Origin: Antedon mediterranea
Lineage: Eukaryota; Echinodermata; Crinoidea; Comatulida; Antedonidae
Length of the DNA stretch: 64,000 nucleotides
Direction of reading: 5' to 3'
Assembly: GCF_964355755.1 (NCBI RefSeq)
Contig: NC_092671.1
Span: 3,359,001 to 3,423,000, forward strand
The notes below the pieces were generated by a model. The model was not told the DNA's origin. It did no database searches and saw nothing but the letters and a program-made list of their open reading frames with translations. A program made the translations under genes and the position numbers. Below, piece by piece: positions 1 through 16,369 of the stretch (positions are counted from its first letter, which is position 1; every line of letters starts with the position of its first letter).

Positions 1-210
1 GAACTGTCCCAAAATTAGAAGCCCATAGGTTGGTTCGAAAAACACATTATTGTTTTCCAGGTTGTATTAGAAGGGTTGACTATAGGATAAATTTTAATTT
101 AGAAAGTGTGAAATTTTCGTCAATATAATATACACAAACTTCGTTTTTTTTTATCCATTTTTTTTGTTGCTTCTAAAAATATTTGTACCCTACTTTTGTA
201 TATTTACTAG

Positions 211-1690
211 AGGAAGCCGAAAATGAGCGGATGCACTTAATGACAGCTCTAGACCTGAAGAAACCTTCTAAGTTGTTCACGTTTATGGTACTTGGAGCTC
301 AAGGTAAAATATTGGAATTATTATATTATATTTTAGCTGTTCTGTAGTTAAAAAAACACTTAGAACTCTACCTTTGGGACACTCCTTGCAAAACAAATGA
401 GGGAAAATATATCTTTAACACTATTATAGCCCACACCAGAATTAAAGGACACTCCTATTAAGGAGACACTTTGGTACCAAAGGTATCTCTAAGTATATTT
501 TACATACCAGTAGACCAGGCTACAATATACAGATATTGCCTGGTTAGAGGTTAAATATAAGATTTGACATCCTCGAAGGAATGATATTTTCTTCCCAATC
601 ACGTTCATGTATTTACATATGTAATGTGTAATATTACTTGTTATTTATATGAGTTTTTTTTTATCTTGTCAGGAATTTTTGTGAACATATTCTTTATCGC
701 ATATTTGTTGAGTCCGATGTTTTGTCATCGTTTCGTTGGTTATCTGGAAGAAGAAGCTGTGATAACATACACCAAACTGATTGAGGTAAGTAAGCATCAG
801 TACAAACATTACCAAAATATGCTTTTCCGAAATCATAATACTTGCAGTGGTTTTTACACGAATCACCCACTATAAATTTTCCAAAACATGTACAGACAGT
901 TTGTGGTTGAGACACTCTAGGAGATTCAGGAAGATAGCTCTAGGAGCACAAGCTTCCACTCCCCCCCCCCCCCCCCCTTTGTCGAGGAGAATGAATAACA
1001 ATATCTTGGATTTTTAAAGCGTCTGATGTAAAACATACTCCCATAATTGTTAACACACTATTTGTATTATATGTTAGTGCTCAGCCATTTACAAAATCTT
1101 GCCTCCGCCCTGTTTCATATCTTTAATTGCATTTCAGGAAATTGATAATGGAACGATGGCAGAATGGCAAAATAAATCAGCGCCGGAAATAGCTACCAAA
1201 TACTGGAAACTAGGCGTAATTTGACATTCTTATTTTAAAACACAGGAAAGAACCCATTTTTCAGTTTGAAGTAAATGTGTTAAATTTAACTGTTTATTTT
1301 GTGTTGATATTTTTTGAGCAAGAATATTAACTTTAAATATTTGCTTTTTTTTTTCTTTCTGTTGATTGTTCAATGCTTAGACATGCCCTGCATTTTGTGT
1401 ATATTAAATTGAACATTATTATTATTAAGAATAAATAATTCTTAATTAAACTACTAAATGCTTTTATACATCTTGATTTTTTATAGTTTTGGGTGACTAC
1501 ATGGGTGATAACATTCATTGTTTTAAAAGTTATCGATTTAGTGTTATTTTGTTCTCATTTGTAGCCCGATGCAATGATGAGAGATGTCATTTTAGCTATC
1601 CGAGCCGATGAAGCGCATCATAGAGACGTCAACCATACGCTTGGAACTATGAAAATGACGGATCAAAATCCATTTGGACCAGGGCAATGA
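211..1690 (+). CDS. AOX: Alternative oxidase, mitochondrial (3' four exons; 5' part lies outside the window)
   Basis: Cyanide-insensitive ubiquinol oxidase of the mitochondrial inner membrane; it takes electrons from ubiquinol to oxygen and bypasses complexes III and IV. Four exons join in frame: 211-303, 673-785, 1138-1215 and 1565-1690, ending at TGA. The di-iron signatures are visible: NERMHL in the first exon, LEEEA after FCHRFVGY in the second, and [12 protein letters not shown] in the last. About 136 residues, the C-terminal catalytic part, are present; the presequence, first helices and LET motif must lie upstream, and bases 1-210 are intron. The third exon is ended here at 1215 before GTAATT, which gives KLG-PDAMM where related proteins have a tighter junction, so that donor is the least certain point. 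A possible poly(A) signal AATAAA is at 2156-2161. Family assignment is very secure; animal AOX is patchily distributed but known in several invertebrate phyla. Confidence 0.95.
957..978. repeat. Poly(C) tract
   Basis: An essentially uninterrupted run of C in AOX intron 2 (between exons 673-785 and 1138-1215). Such G/C homopolymers are error-prone in assembly, so its true length is uncertain. Confidence 0.9.
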
Positions 1691-3373
1691 AATTTATATT
1701 ATCAATATTTAAAGATTTTACGTACAAACTTCTGTGTTAGAAAAGATTTGAGTGCACATTTTGTAAATTTATAATGTTGTAGATTGTAGATACAGTATAG
1801 TTTATTTTGTATTTGTGTAAGATTTAAAAAAGATTTTCCTTTAAAAAAAATGTTGCCCAACGACCACATTTTTGGAAAAATATTTGGTGTTTATTTGGTA
1901 ATTAGGCATTAAAAAGAATTAATTTTTGTTTAAAAAATTATTTCTCTAAATCTACAATGTGTTGAGCCTTAGTTACTAATTAGCTAATTATTCTAGCCAA
2001 CCCAAAATGTAAACTTTGATCATATTTAAAGTAAATTATTTCTCAGGACCTAAATAGGTAATTCAGAACTTTAGGAATATTTAATATTTTGATAACAAAA
2101 ATGTGTAAAATAGTTTGATCACGATTAAATAAGTTAGCTCTGTGGTTTGATACAGAATAAAGAAATTCAGGGATACAATGGATATAAACAGTTTTTGATG
2201 TAACCTGGTTCATACAATATACAATGAATAATGACCAAAACTTTTTCAGTCAAAAATGTAAATATCCAGAAACAATTTTGAACCCAAGTAAACAATGCCA
2301 GTAAATATTTCCAAACTGAAATTGGACAAGACAACTAGGAGTGGAGTTGTGGCTTGGTGGTTATGATGCTTGGCTACCACTCCAAGGATCCTGGGTTCAA
2401 GTCCTGTCACATGTCAGGATTTTTTCTATGTAGAGCATCTTGTGTATATGTTTGTCTTGTGAACCTCTGAGGGTCCCTAATGATCAGCAACCAGCTGGAT
2501 GGTAAAAAAATCCATTAAATTTGGTAAAAAAAAAAAGTATGGCAGCCCTTTTAGATTACTTTTTACTCAAACTTTAGGAAAAACTAGAATTAAAACAAAA
2601 CCTAATGTTTATACATTTTGTAATTTATTACAGATCTGTACACATGATTTCCAGACTAAACAATCATTTTTTAATACAATTCAATTTATAACAGAGTGGA
2701 TTGAATGGAACGGCCGACACTACTCCTTGTTATACCACACTACAACATGCTGCAGTTTACATTCCTGAATTTAAATCGTTTAATTTCTATTTATTTATTT
2801 CAGAGTTTTAACTGGCTGTGTGTGTCAGCTGTGTGTTTGCCATATTTTGTTTTCTTGCTTTTAAAACTACTAATAGAGAATGTTACCTATATTGTCAGTT
2901 GACTACATTCTTTCAATAATGTACAATATCAAAATAATTGCATAATATACATTACAATCTTCAGAAAAAGAAGATATATGTAGAGTTTCATCATTTTATC
3001 CCTTTCAGTACATTAAAAATCATTTCCACCAGAACGTACTTTTTAGTCCTTCCAAATTGTATGGTCAAATGAATATTTATACGATGGAAGCAACTTGGTT
3101 CCAACTTGGACGTAATGCAACAACGCAAGTGAGTTGATACCAATCAAAAGTGACAGTTCAGATGATCCATAGCCTAATGATTGTTCAAATTAATTATGGC
3201 TGGCTTACTGTACGCCTAGTGTGAAAACCAAGCTGGCATAATATTTTAGGTGTGTCAATAGCACCTTAGTGGATCCATTCTTTAAATGCACATTAACAGC
3301 GACGATCCATGATAGATATTGCACTGCTGCTTGTAATTTTAACACCACTGGTTTCCCAACACAATTTTCTTTT
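1691..3373. other. Convergent intergenic region AOX / EMC6
   Basis: AT-rich non-coding DNA between the AOX stop codon and the EMC6 stop codon (the genes converge). It holds the AOX 3' UTR, a tRNA-like SINE at about 2341-2465 and a degenerate family A foldback element at about 3090-3236. Two small open frames around 2499-2902 have no recognisable composition or homology and look like chance. Confidence 0.7.
2341..2465 (+). mobile_element. tRNA-derived SINE-like element
   Basis: Starts with a tRNA-like A-box stretch (GGCTTGGTGGTTATGATGC) and has a B-box-like GGGTTCAAGTCC at about 2393-2404, spaced as in tRNA-derived SINEs. It does not fold into a convincing cloverleaf with a matched acceptor stem, so it is not called as a tRNA gene. 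Confidence 0.5.
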
Positions 3374-4731
3374 CTAGTAAACATGAACCATACCGTATAA
3401 AAATCTGAAAAACAAATATGCTAAGAAAAAGAACAAGAAAAACCCTATTAAAGTCTAAGAATAAATGAGTGGATGTTGTAAGATATAGGTAAGGTACCAG
3501 ATAGTACTAAATAAGAATGTAGGACAGAGTAGAAAATATGTACAAAATGCAAAAAGAAATATATAAATTCAAAAATTCAATTCAGGAAAACATTAAAAAG
3601 GATACGTCCAAAACAGTATATATGTCTGGAGCCTCTGGTTAAGGAATACAATGGAACAAAATGATACATTTAATTAATTATTATCGTTTGCAGTAGAATA
3701 CCTGCTTTGTGATACCTCTATTCTGGGGTTCTACTGTGTTAAATGCAGTATTTAAAATGATACAGTCAAACCAGCATGTTAAAAAGCTCAACAAGTGAAT
3801 ATGCATTATTAGTATTTCTATGTGACCTCTTCAGACTGTTCTCCCAGAGGGCCAATGATCAGTGACTGTGTGTGAAAGTGGCTGTGTGTGTACTAGTACA
3901 CCGGGGTAACTCATTTCGATGTACTAGGTTCTTCAAATTGCACATCACCTAGATAAATAGATAGTTATTAAGTTCTTGATCCTTATAATTTTTGTTTTAA
4001 TATTAATCACATATAGGACAATTATATATATTATATATTATATTATATAAACACATTAGGCAAAGAACATTAATTCTAAACCGCCCGGTGATATACTGAA
4101 ATTTAATTAATTAATTTGAAACGATAGAGATGAGGAAATCTGTGAGAATGAGAAAAAGTCGCCCCAACCGAGACTCGAATCCAGACCGTCTGCTTGATAT
4201 GCAGTTGTCCTAACCATTAGACCACTGGGGCTTTCATGGTATTGTTCAAACTCGATTGGATAGCGACTCTTTAACATTCTCGGCGTGGTACGGCGGAACA
4301 GCACTAGTCCTCAATTGTACGCACGCGCAACAGAGATCAAATTGATACGCCCTCATCTTTCAGTATTTTTATTCACGAGGCGGGATCTCCGAAGAGATAC
4401 TTTTATATATATAAACATATCAGGAAAGAACATTAATTCTAAACCGCCCGGTGATATACTGAAATTTTAATTAATTAATTAGAAACGATAAAGATAAGGA
4501 AAACTGTGAGAATGAGAAAAAGTCGCCCCAACCGAGACTCGAACTCGGACCTATAAGATAAAATATAAAAATGTTCTTTATTGTCATAACCACAAACATT
4601 TAATCAGGGTTTCTGTTCGGCTACTACTACATAGGCATACTCTCATCTGTATAAATAATCATATTATTATTAATAAACTTTTTAGGTTATATGCATGATA
4701 TGCATATAACCTCTTGATTCTGTCAGAATCT

Positions 4732-4778
<47 letters not shown>

Positions 4779-7029
4779 TTCTTTCCTTAGCACACCAGAG
4801 ATCAAATTGATACGCCCTTATCTAATTAGTATTTTTATTCACGAAGAATATATATATATTATATTTTACAGTATAACTGTACTATATTGGCCTAATTATA
4901 TAGAGCTGATGAAAAGGATACAAATAGACCTCCTAGAAGACCACTAGTTATCAGGGGTTTCCAACTAAAGAAGTATGAAGACCAATTCCGTCCTGCCTTT
5001 ATTATCAACATAACCTATAAGAAACAAGAGAAAACACACAATCATATACACAGTAATGAATAATTCTAGTAAAGCCCTGTCTACATGTTCATTTCAAAGG
5101 AAAGTGGAGTGTCCCTAAAAGAGGAAATCTAAAGCTCTGTCTACACTATCAAAATAGTTTGACAAAAAAAAAGGTGTGATGTGCCCAAATATGGTAGTGT
5201 TATGCTTAAATATGGTAGTAATATGACATCATCATGTCCATATATGGGCACATCACATTTTGTTGTCACATAAAGTTTGAAAGTGTAAACAGAGCTTAAT
5301 AAATATTGTATGGATTCTAATGTCTTCCATCCAGTCTGATTTCAACACAGCATCATTCAAGAAACCTTTGAGTACTTGAAAGTACCAATTAATTATTTTC
5401 CTATCATCCTTAACTTAAGACATGGTATCACTACTAGCCAGTGGTGTAATGCAGGAGGCAAAGGCTCCTGGTTTAGCACTCCAAGGAGCCTTCTAATGCT
5501 GGGTAGTTGCATTGAATCTGGGCTTATGCTCTGGGACCCCTGGGTTTAGCCATTGAGCGCTCGTAGAGTTACGCTGACTGACCACTAGACTTCTTTAGCT
5601 ACATGCCTGATTTGTACATTAAGAAATGTATGACTTACTGATAAGATAAATGAGGTAATGAAATAGAATATGAAGCCATAAAGACCAGTGAGTCCTAGAA
5701 TACCTGCTGTAGCACCAGACAACGCAGACATTGATGTACGACTGTAAAAGAAAACAAAAATATAGATCTATATAGATTGTCCTGCTACAAACTATACACA
5801 GCCTAGTTTTAAAGCCTCTAAGTCACTATTGATGTTATCATACTAGATGATTGAATGTTCCTACTAGGTCGCAATACAAGGATTTAGACATAACGCAAGT
5901 GAGTTGACCAATCAACAACAGATCGAATAATCCATCGATTGTGATTGGTCAAATCACTTGAATTGCGCTTATGCCCTTGTGTTGTATCTGAGTCGGAACC
6001 AAGCATTATTGAGAACAACCACCTTCAAACAAAGTCTTCACCAATCTCTTCCTACTCAGCCCAATTTCAACATACTACCCACCACCCAAAACACCTCTGA
6101 GGACATGAAAGTTGTTTTTTCTTCCACAACTATTTTCTCTAGCTACATCCCTGCTTCAGCCATCTCTCATCACTAGCAAAAACACCAGGGTTTACCACAT
6201 GTAAGTATGTACTTCACACATTTAAACTCCGGGAAAGGTAGAATGATAAACGTTTGTACATGATTCTTGCTTACCAATAATCAATGACTGACTGATTATT
6301 TCTCATGGCAACTTCATTCAGAATGACTTGTTCTAAACATGAATTGAAAAAATTAATTAATTAATTAAAAATGAAAAAAATTAATATTAATACTAAATAG
6401 ATAGATACTAATAGGCATTAACAACTGGACCAAGCTAGGGATCAGATGATAAAAATACAGTTAAATATAAATATCATTATTATTTATAAATACAGTTAAA
6501 TAATATATATGCCTAGGCCTATATTAATAATTAATTCCTCTATCTGTTAGTTATTTATAAAAAAAAATTAAAATTCAAACTTTTTATTAAATTAGACTTT
6601 TTTATTTTTATAAATCAAAAAATGAATAAAACATTATAAGCAAATTTGTCTACAGAACCATTACCAGATCAGAGTACACATAACAGTAATTCTTAAACAT
6701 AGGATCTTATAACAAGACAACGCCATCATCGTCGGCAATGTTTAAGCTAGGCCTACATTATACACGCTCATCACCGCTATATGGCTCGACCAAATACTCG
6801 GACGGAGAAAAATAAAACACAAAAATAGACACAGCTCCGGCCTTCGGGTTTCCTCACGACATTATCGACCCAAAAAACAAGAAGAAACAAATGAAATTTC
6901 TACACATATAACCTATATTAATAATTGAAATAAGGCAATAGAAAAAATAAATTTTAGTCGAGTTTCATAGAAGAAAATACCTCGTTTGTTGTGAGTAGGC
7001 GAATGTGATAATTGCTGATTAGCCGCCAT
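3374..7029 (-). CDS. EMC6: ER membrane protein complex subunit 6 (complete, six exons)
   Basis: Small membrane subunit of the EMC insertase, which places transmembrane segments into the endoplasmic reticulum membrane. On the minus strand the exons are 6981-7029, 6275-6332, 5639-5741, 4922-5014, 3606-3625 and 3374-3404; all junctions are GT-AG and phases agree, giving 117 residues (vertebrate EMC6 is about 110). The start is [11 protein letters not shown]; the core reads [16 protein letters not shown] then GLYGFIFYF, matching the first hydrophobic hairpin, followed by IIKAGRNW and GLLGGLF, and the end is [16 protein letters not shown], almost identical to vertebrate EMC6. The fifth exon is only 20 nt and supplies TYILFW. 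Another in-frame ATG lies six codons upstream (MCDKIK), but the chosen ATG matches the family start. Introns contain SINE, family A and family B repeats. Head-to-head with TSTD2. Confidence 0.95.
4046..4682 (-). mobile_element. Dimeric tRNA-derived SINE-like element, copy 1
   Basis: Within an EMC6 intron. On the minus strand it carries a tRNA-like head (AGTGGTCTAATGGTTAGGAC with B-box ATTCGAGTCTCGG) and a tail module (from the TCTCGGTTGGGGCGAC stretch to a GGCGGTTTAGAATTAATG stretch) that occurs twice in direct order, at about 4050-4190 and 4430-4545. The outermost part (about 4560-4680) is a further shared segment. The whole composite is repeated, inverted, at 7523-8180. Confidence 0.8.
4729..4781. 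repeat. (ATTT)n microsatellite
   Basis: About thirteen tandem TTTA units in an EMC6 intron, next to a partial SINE fragment at about 4790-4845 that repeats the ATCAAATTGATACGCCC segment of the neighbouring element. Confidence 0.95.
5130..5300. mobile_element. Family B foldback element (MITE-like)
   Basis: Roughly 165 bp with terminal inverted repeats beginning AAGCTCTGTCTACACTATC and internal motifs AAATATGGTAGT and GTCCATATATGGGCACATC. Other members in the window, complete or partial: about 12534-12702, 23674-23822, 27070-27204, 29690-29800, 30594-30692, 38556-38706, 38874-39044, 51482-51655 and 55184-55308. No coding capacity, so it must be moved by another element's transposase if active. 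Confidence 0.85.
5852..6005. mobile_element. Family A foldback element (MITE-like)
   Basis: A near-palindromic unit of about 150 bp, outer ends TTCCCACTAG / CTAGTGGGAA in better copies and an inner GAGTTGACCAATCAC / GTGATTGGTCAA hairpin. Other copies: 3090-3236 (degenerate), 9463-9616, 14448-14669 (longer variant), 16584-16741, 24517-24640 and 26230-26332 (partial), 32435-32530 (partial), 48800-48960, 54988-55152 and 60352-60452. Confidence 0.85.
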
Positions 7030-7164
7030 CTTTATTTTATCACACATATTATTGAGGGCGCCCTTAATATCTTTTGCTCGAGACGACGACGACAGAGAAA
7101 AACATAAACACACATGTTTGGATTTTCCTAGATATTTTCTTTAAAAAATCATACCAAATTTATC
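7030..7164. promoter_or_regulatory. Divergent promoter shared by EMC6 and TSTD2
   Basis: Only 135 bp separate the two start codons, which face away from each other, so both 5' UTRs and core promoters must overlap here. No TATA box in good position is obvious; the stretch includes a GCGCCC core and a GACGACGACGAC run. A shared, probably broadly active promoter is inferred from geometry. Confidence 0.75.
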
Positions 7165-12419
<5,255 letters not shown>

Positions 12420-12984
12420 AATGAGTGATAAAATGAATGATAAAATGGCAAACACTCAGATAGAAAAAAGTCTAAGAAATGGAAATAATTAGGAAAAAAT
12501 GTGTGATCAATTTTAAAGTGATTTCAGAGGTGTAAAGATCTGTTTACACTATCAAACTTTATGTGACAACAAAAATTTGATTTACATATATATGGACTGG
12601 ACATGATGATGTCATATCACTACCATATTTGGGCATATCACTACCATATTTGGTCATACACTTTTTTTGTCAAACTAGTTTGATAGTGTTGAAAGACCTT
12701 AACAGTAAACTTTTTCATACACAAATATTAGGATTAGCTATAACTACTGATCAATCTGAGTTTAGAGTAGAAAAAATAGTTTTAGTTTGCAAAAGCAATC
12801 TAAAAAAGTAGATCATTTAAAAAAAGAGTACTAGAAAAAGAAGCCCATGGGCTTCTGTTTGAGGTTTTACGGTATGCCAGTCTCAACAATCCCACTCGGC
12901 CACCTACCACTATCTTCAAACAGAAATGGCAGCCATCTTTTTGCAATGTCCATCATCTAACGATCTCATTCGATATCATTTACT

Positions 12985-13172
12985 CCTTAAGGCCAATTTA
13001 CACAGACGGTAACGGTAAGTGGAAAACTGCGTAGCTTGTCCCACATAGAATTCTGTTTCTATCCTGAGAGACACCTCAGCGCGTTGTGTAAAATATGTTC
13101 ATTAAAAGGAATAACATAGATTCTATATTTTTTATTACCGTTAGTGTTCGTCTGTGTAAATTGGCCTTTAAG
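12985..13172. mobile_element. Foldback element with CCAATTTACACAGACG termini
   Basis: Left end AAGGCCAATTTACACAGACG and right end CGTCTGTGTAAATTGGCCTT are perfect inverted repeats about 170 bp apart; the inner TAACGGTAA / TTACCGTTA also pair. MITE-like, non-coding. Confidence 0.85.
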
Positions 13173-14447
13173 CTTCGATCATGTTATCGCTAGGTAACGC
13201 TGTATAGTTTTTTTTGCAAAACACCATGTATGCAAATATAACACATTGCGTGCCTGGATAACTACGTCATTGTTGTCATAGAATTGATTGATCGCGAGTT
13301 TATGCTCTAATAAAACATATAAGTCAATACTTGAAGAATATTAATATTGTGCAATTAATATTGATAAATACACGTTCTTCACAATGAATAACTGAACTGA
13401 ATAAAATATATTATAAAAAAATCAATTAATTTTGAATAATTTCTTCGAGTTGTTGATGTTATTGATGGTTAGTGCATTTATCCAAAGACATTAAGACTTC
13501 TTGATTAAATATAAGGTATTTTGTTTATGTGAAAAAAACAGATGGTCTGAATATCAAGTATCGGTGAATTGACAAAATTATAAAAATCAATATTTAAATA
13601 ATATAATAAGTAAGACTATTTGAATACGTGTTTCGTTAGTCTTCTTTCATTTCCACCTTGCTATTGCGTTGGACTATGAAGCAATATATATATATTTACT
13701 CCATGGTTAGAGGTACACTCAATCTACATCTACACTTTTAGTTCGGTAAGTCTTTTTATTTTTATCTCAAATCAAATTTCCTAAGTTATACATATATTAT
13801 TCTTCCTTTTCGTAAAATGTAAGAAGCAATAGGATTCAGAATATACCAGAATTAATAATACATACTGTACATTTGAAAATGTATTGTCCCCCGTTGTTGA
13901 ATATTACGTAATACTTATATATTTACTTTAACCAAAAATGTTACCCCTAAAACCTATTGAAACTTAAATTTAGTCAAATTTGCGGTTGGCTAATTGAGGT
14001 TTTGGTTGAATTATTTTTTCTTTATATAAATTGAAAACGGGTTTTTTTAATCGTGTTTTGCCTACGGAAGTGATTAACTTTATTAAAACTACAAAATGAT
14101 CTATGCAAAGTTTGATTTTATTAATCTTATGCTTTTAAGTAAATATTGCTTTTAAGTTCAAATGAAAAATAGAAGCATTTAATTCATCCAGATACATTTA
14201 ATCTGAATTTTATTTATTTTATGTTATTTCATTTCATCAAAACCAACAGCAACGAAAGTTGCCACTTAAAGGTATGAAACAGAACAGATACAATAAATAC
14301 TCTATATGAAGCAAACTTGAATAAATAAGTAAATAGTAAAAAAATAGCCTATTTTGTATTGTATTATTTTTTTGTTTGATAACTGAATATTTTCCAAATA
14401 AACAAATTCAATCAAACTTTTTACTCAAAAGTTTGCCTTAATTAAAC

Positions 14448-14669
14448 GTGGTTCCCACTAGAACGCAACGTAACGCAACGTAACGCAGCGACGTATCGAC
14501 GCAAAGTGCTGTATTGCGTAATCACAAGTGGGAACCGACGACGGAACAGTGCTGCAAAAATTGCAGGTTTGATTTCACGCAGGCGGGGGAAAAAACAATT
14601 ATGGGAAGGGCATTTTGTTACGTTGTGTCGGTTGCGTTACGTTGCGTCGCTAGTGGGAACCACGCTTTA
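14448..14669. mobile_element. Long family A foldback element
   Basis: Ends CGTGGTTCCCACTAG and CTAGTGGGAACCACG are inverted repeats, with inner tandem ACGCAACGTA motifs. It lacks the GACCAATCAC core of the shorter copies, so it is a distinct subfamily sharing only the termini. Confidence 0.85.
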
Positions 14670-15350
14670 CTAATTTGCAAACGAATGCCGACGATATAAA
14701 ATAATTTTTCTTTACAGTATATCATTTCCTTCAGATGAACAAAAAGTGCGTATGTGGGCTACGTACCACGTCTAGTACCAATGTGCACACCAATACAAGA
14801 TGGTTTTCTGGAAATTGGTTTGGAAGAAATTGTATGAACAAAGAAATGTTGGATGTGCGTCTACATACCAATGTGGTTACCCAGGAGATGTTTCTGTGGT
14901 TTGGAAATTGCTGACTATCGTTTTACGTAAGGAAGAAACACTATTATTAGTCCTGTAACTTTAAACAATAATAATTAACAATCATTGATCATTGTTTAAT
15001 TGTAATGCTTAATAATTATTTATGGTTTAAATATTACTTTATTGCACGAACCATTTATTAATTTAATTGAATAAATTATATTATCATATTAAGTACCTAT
15101 TAAGAAGGGAAGTTGGAATGTTTATGAAGAAAGTTGACGTGACATGTAAAAAGCGTTTCGACGTCGAATGTGAAACGCAGTTTTGTCTGAAGATGGTCAC
15201 GTGAGTATACAAATAAGGTTTGTATGTCAAAATGGGGGTTGACCGAACTGTCTTGTATCGTCCTGTTTCGTACTGTCCTTGTATCGTTTTTTATTTTGTA
15301 ATAATTTTAGAAAAAGGTATTTGTTAGCATTATTGATTACTAAAACACAG

Positions 15351-16369
15351 GAGAACCAACGACAACAGCACCTCCGACTACCGAATCTCCGACAACTGAA
15401 CTTCTAACGACTGAAATTCTGACGACTGAAGTTCTGACGACTGAAATTCTGACGACTGAATTACCAACAACCGAGGAACCGACAACCGCTAGTGCAACAA
15501 TCATAGGTAAGCATACACTCATATTGATTGAAAAGTAACTGTATTTGTACCGTATAAACACAATTTGAGAAAATAAAGTTAAGTACCGTAATGTGTGTGT
15601 AATTTTCCTGTAAAATGACATGGCCAAAAAGATGAATCTACGTGGAAAACGAATGTTGTCATAAAGAAAATCTCAAACAGAAAGATCCGTAACAGAGAAA
15701 ATGAAATAACATATTGGAAAGACGACTGATGATGAGATAATAATGTTGCCATCCTCAGCCTAATAAAATTGATTGTAGGCCTGTAGAAAAGAAAGCACAT
15801 GGAAACTGAATCTAGCACTTTTTATTCAAACGTTTTTTATTTACAGAAGTAATAACAGAGAGAGAAACAACAGAACCGACGACAGCTAAACCCACGACAA
15901 CTGAACAAAGTACGTATGAATAGCCATGGTAGTTCCTTTTAATTCCTCCGTGGTATGGAAGTGGATATCTATTTTATCTACTAAATACTCAATATCATTT
16001 TAATAACTTGTAGCTTGACATTTTGACTGAATGTGCACACATACAATTTTCTAAAAGTGGAAAAAATAACACAAATTTGACTTATTGAAAAATGTGGCTG
16101 TTGTCGGACATAAATCACAATATTTCTTAGGCCTATTGTATATTTCTAACAACTCAGCCACTACATCCATCCATCGTTGCTTCTCTAATCTGATCGTAAT
16201 CAACATTATCGAAGTATATATTGTCATTATTATTGATGTTTTTGTATTTACCTTAATTTATAAGTAATCAATTCCGAAAATCAATTTACAGTCACGACGA
16301 CCGTGCAAACAACAACCGAGGAACCGACAACAGAGGCGATCACAACGATTGTAATAACAACGCAAGAAG
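15351..16369 (+). other. Adhesion GPCR: Thr/Pro-rich mucin-like stalk exons
   Basis: Three exons, 15351-15506, 15847-15909 and 16292-16369, encode about 99 residues dominated by TTE, PTT and ILTTE repeats, expected to be heavily O-glycosylated. All three start and end in phase 1. The first contains internal ~15-nt and 30-nt codon repeats. Confidence 0.85.

Larger units (their letters stand above)
12420..15350. other. Intergenic region TSTD2 / adhesion GPCR
   Basis: Holds a family B element (12534-12702), a separate foldback (12985-13172), and a long family A variant (14448-14669). The missing first exon(s) of the adhesion GPCR are expected here or further upstream. A splice-donor-like TTCGGTAAGTC at about 13742 and a short open stretch at 14776-14926 ending before GTAAGG were inspected, but neither encodes an obvious signal peptide. 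Otherwise AT-rich with nothing recognised. Confidence 0.6.

Noticed and set aside
2499-2902. Two small plus-strand frames between AOX and EMC6
   Set aside because: Low-complexity hydrophobic translation and no motif; the region is 3' flanking DNA of two convergent genes.
4107-4304. Short frames starting [20 protein letters not shown], found at 4107-4304 (-) and 7914-8177 (+)
   Set aside because: Same translated SINE composite in both places; tRNA-derived head explains the sequence, no protein expected.
14776-14926. Candidate 5' exon of the adhesion GPCR (YQCAHQYKM...WKLLTIVL before GTAAGG)
   Set aside because: Its end phase does fit the first Thr-rich exon, but it encodes no signal peptide and no recognisable domain, and the acceptor is weak. 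Left unassigned.
15118-15200. Possible Cys-containing exon (MFMKKVDVTCKKRF...) before GTGAGT
   Set aside because: Joining it to the exon at 15351 puts the Thr-rich stalk out of frame and hits a stop.
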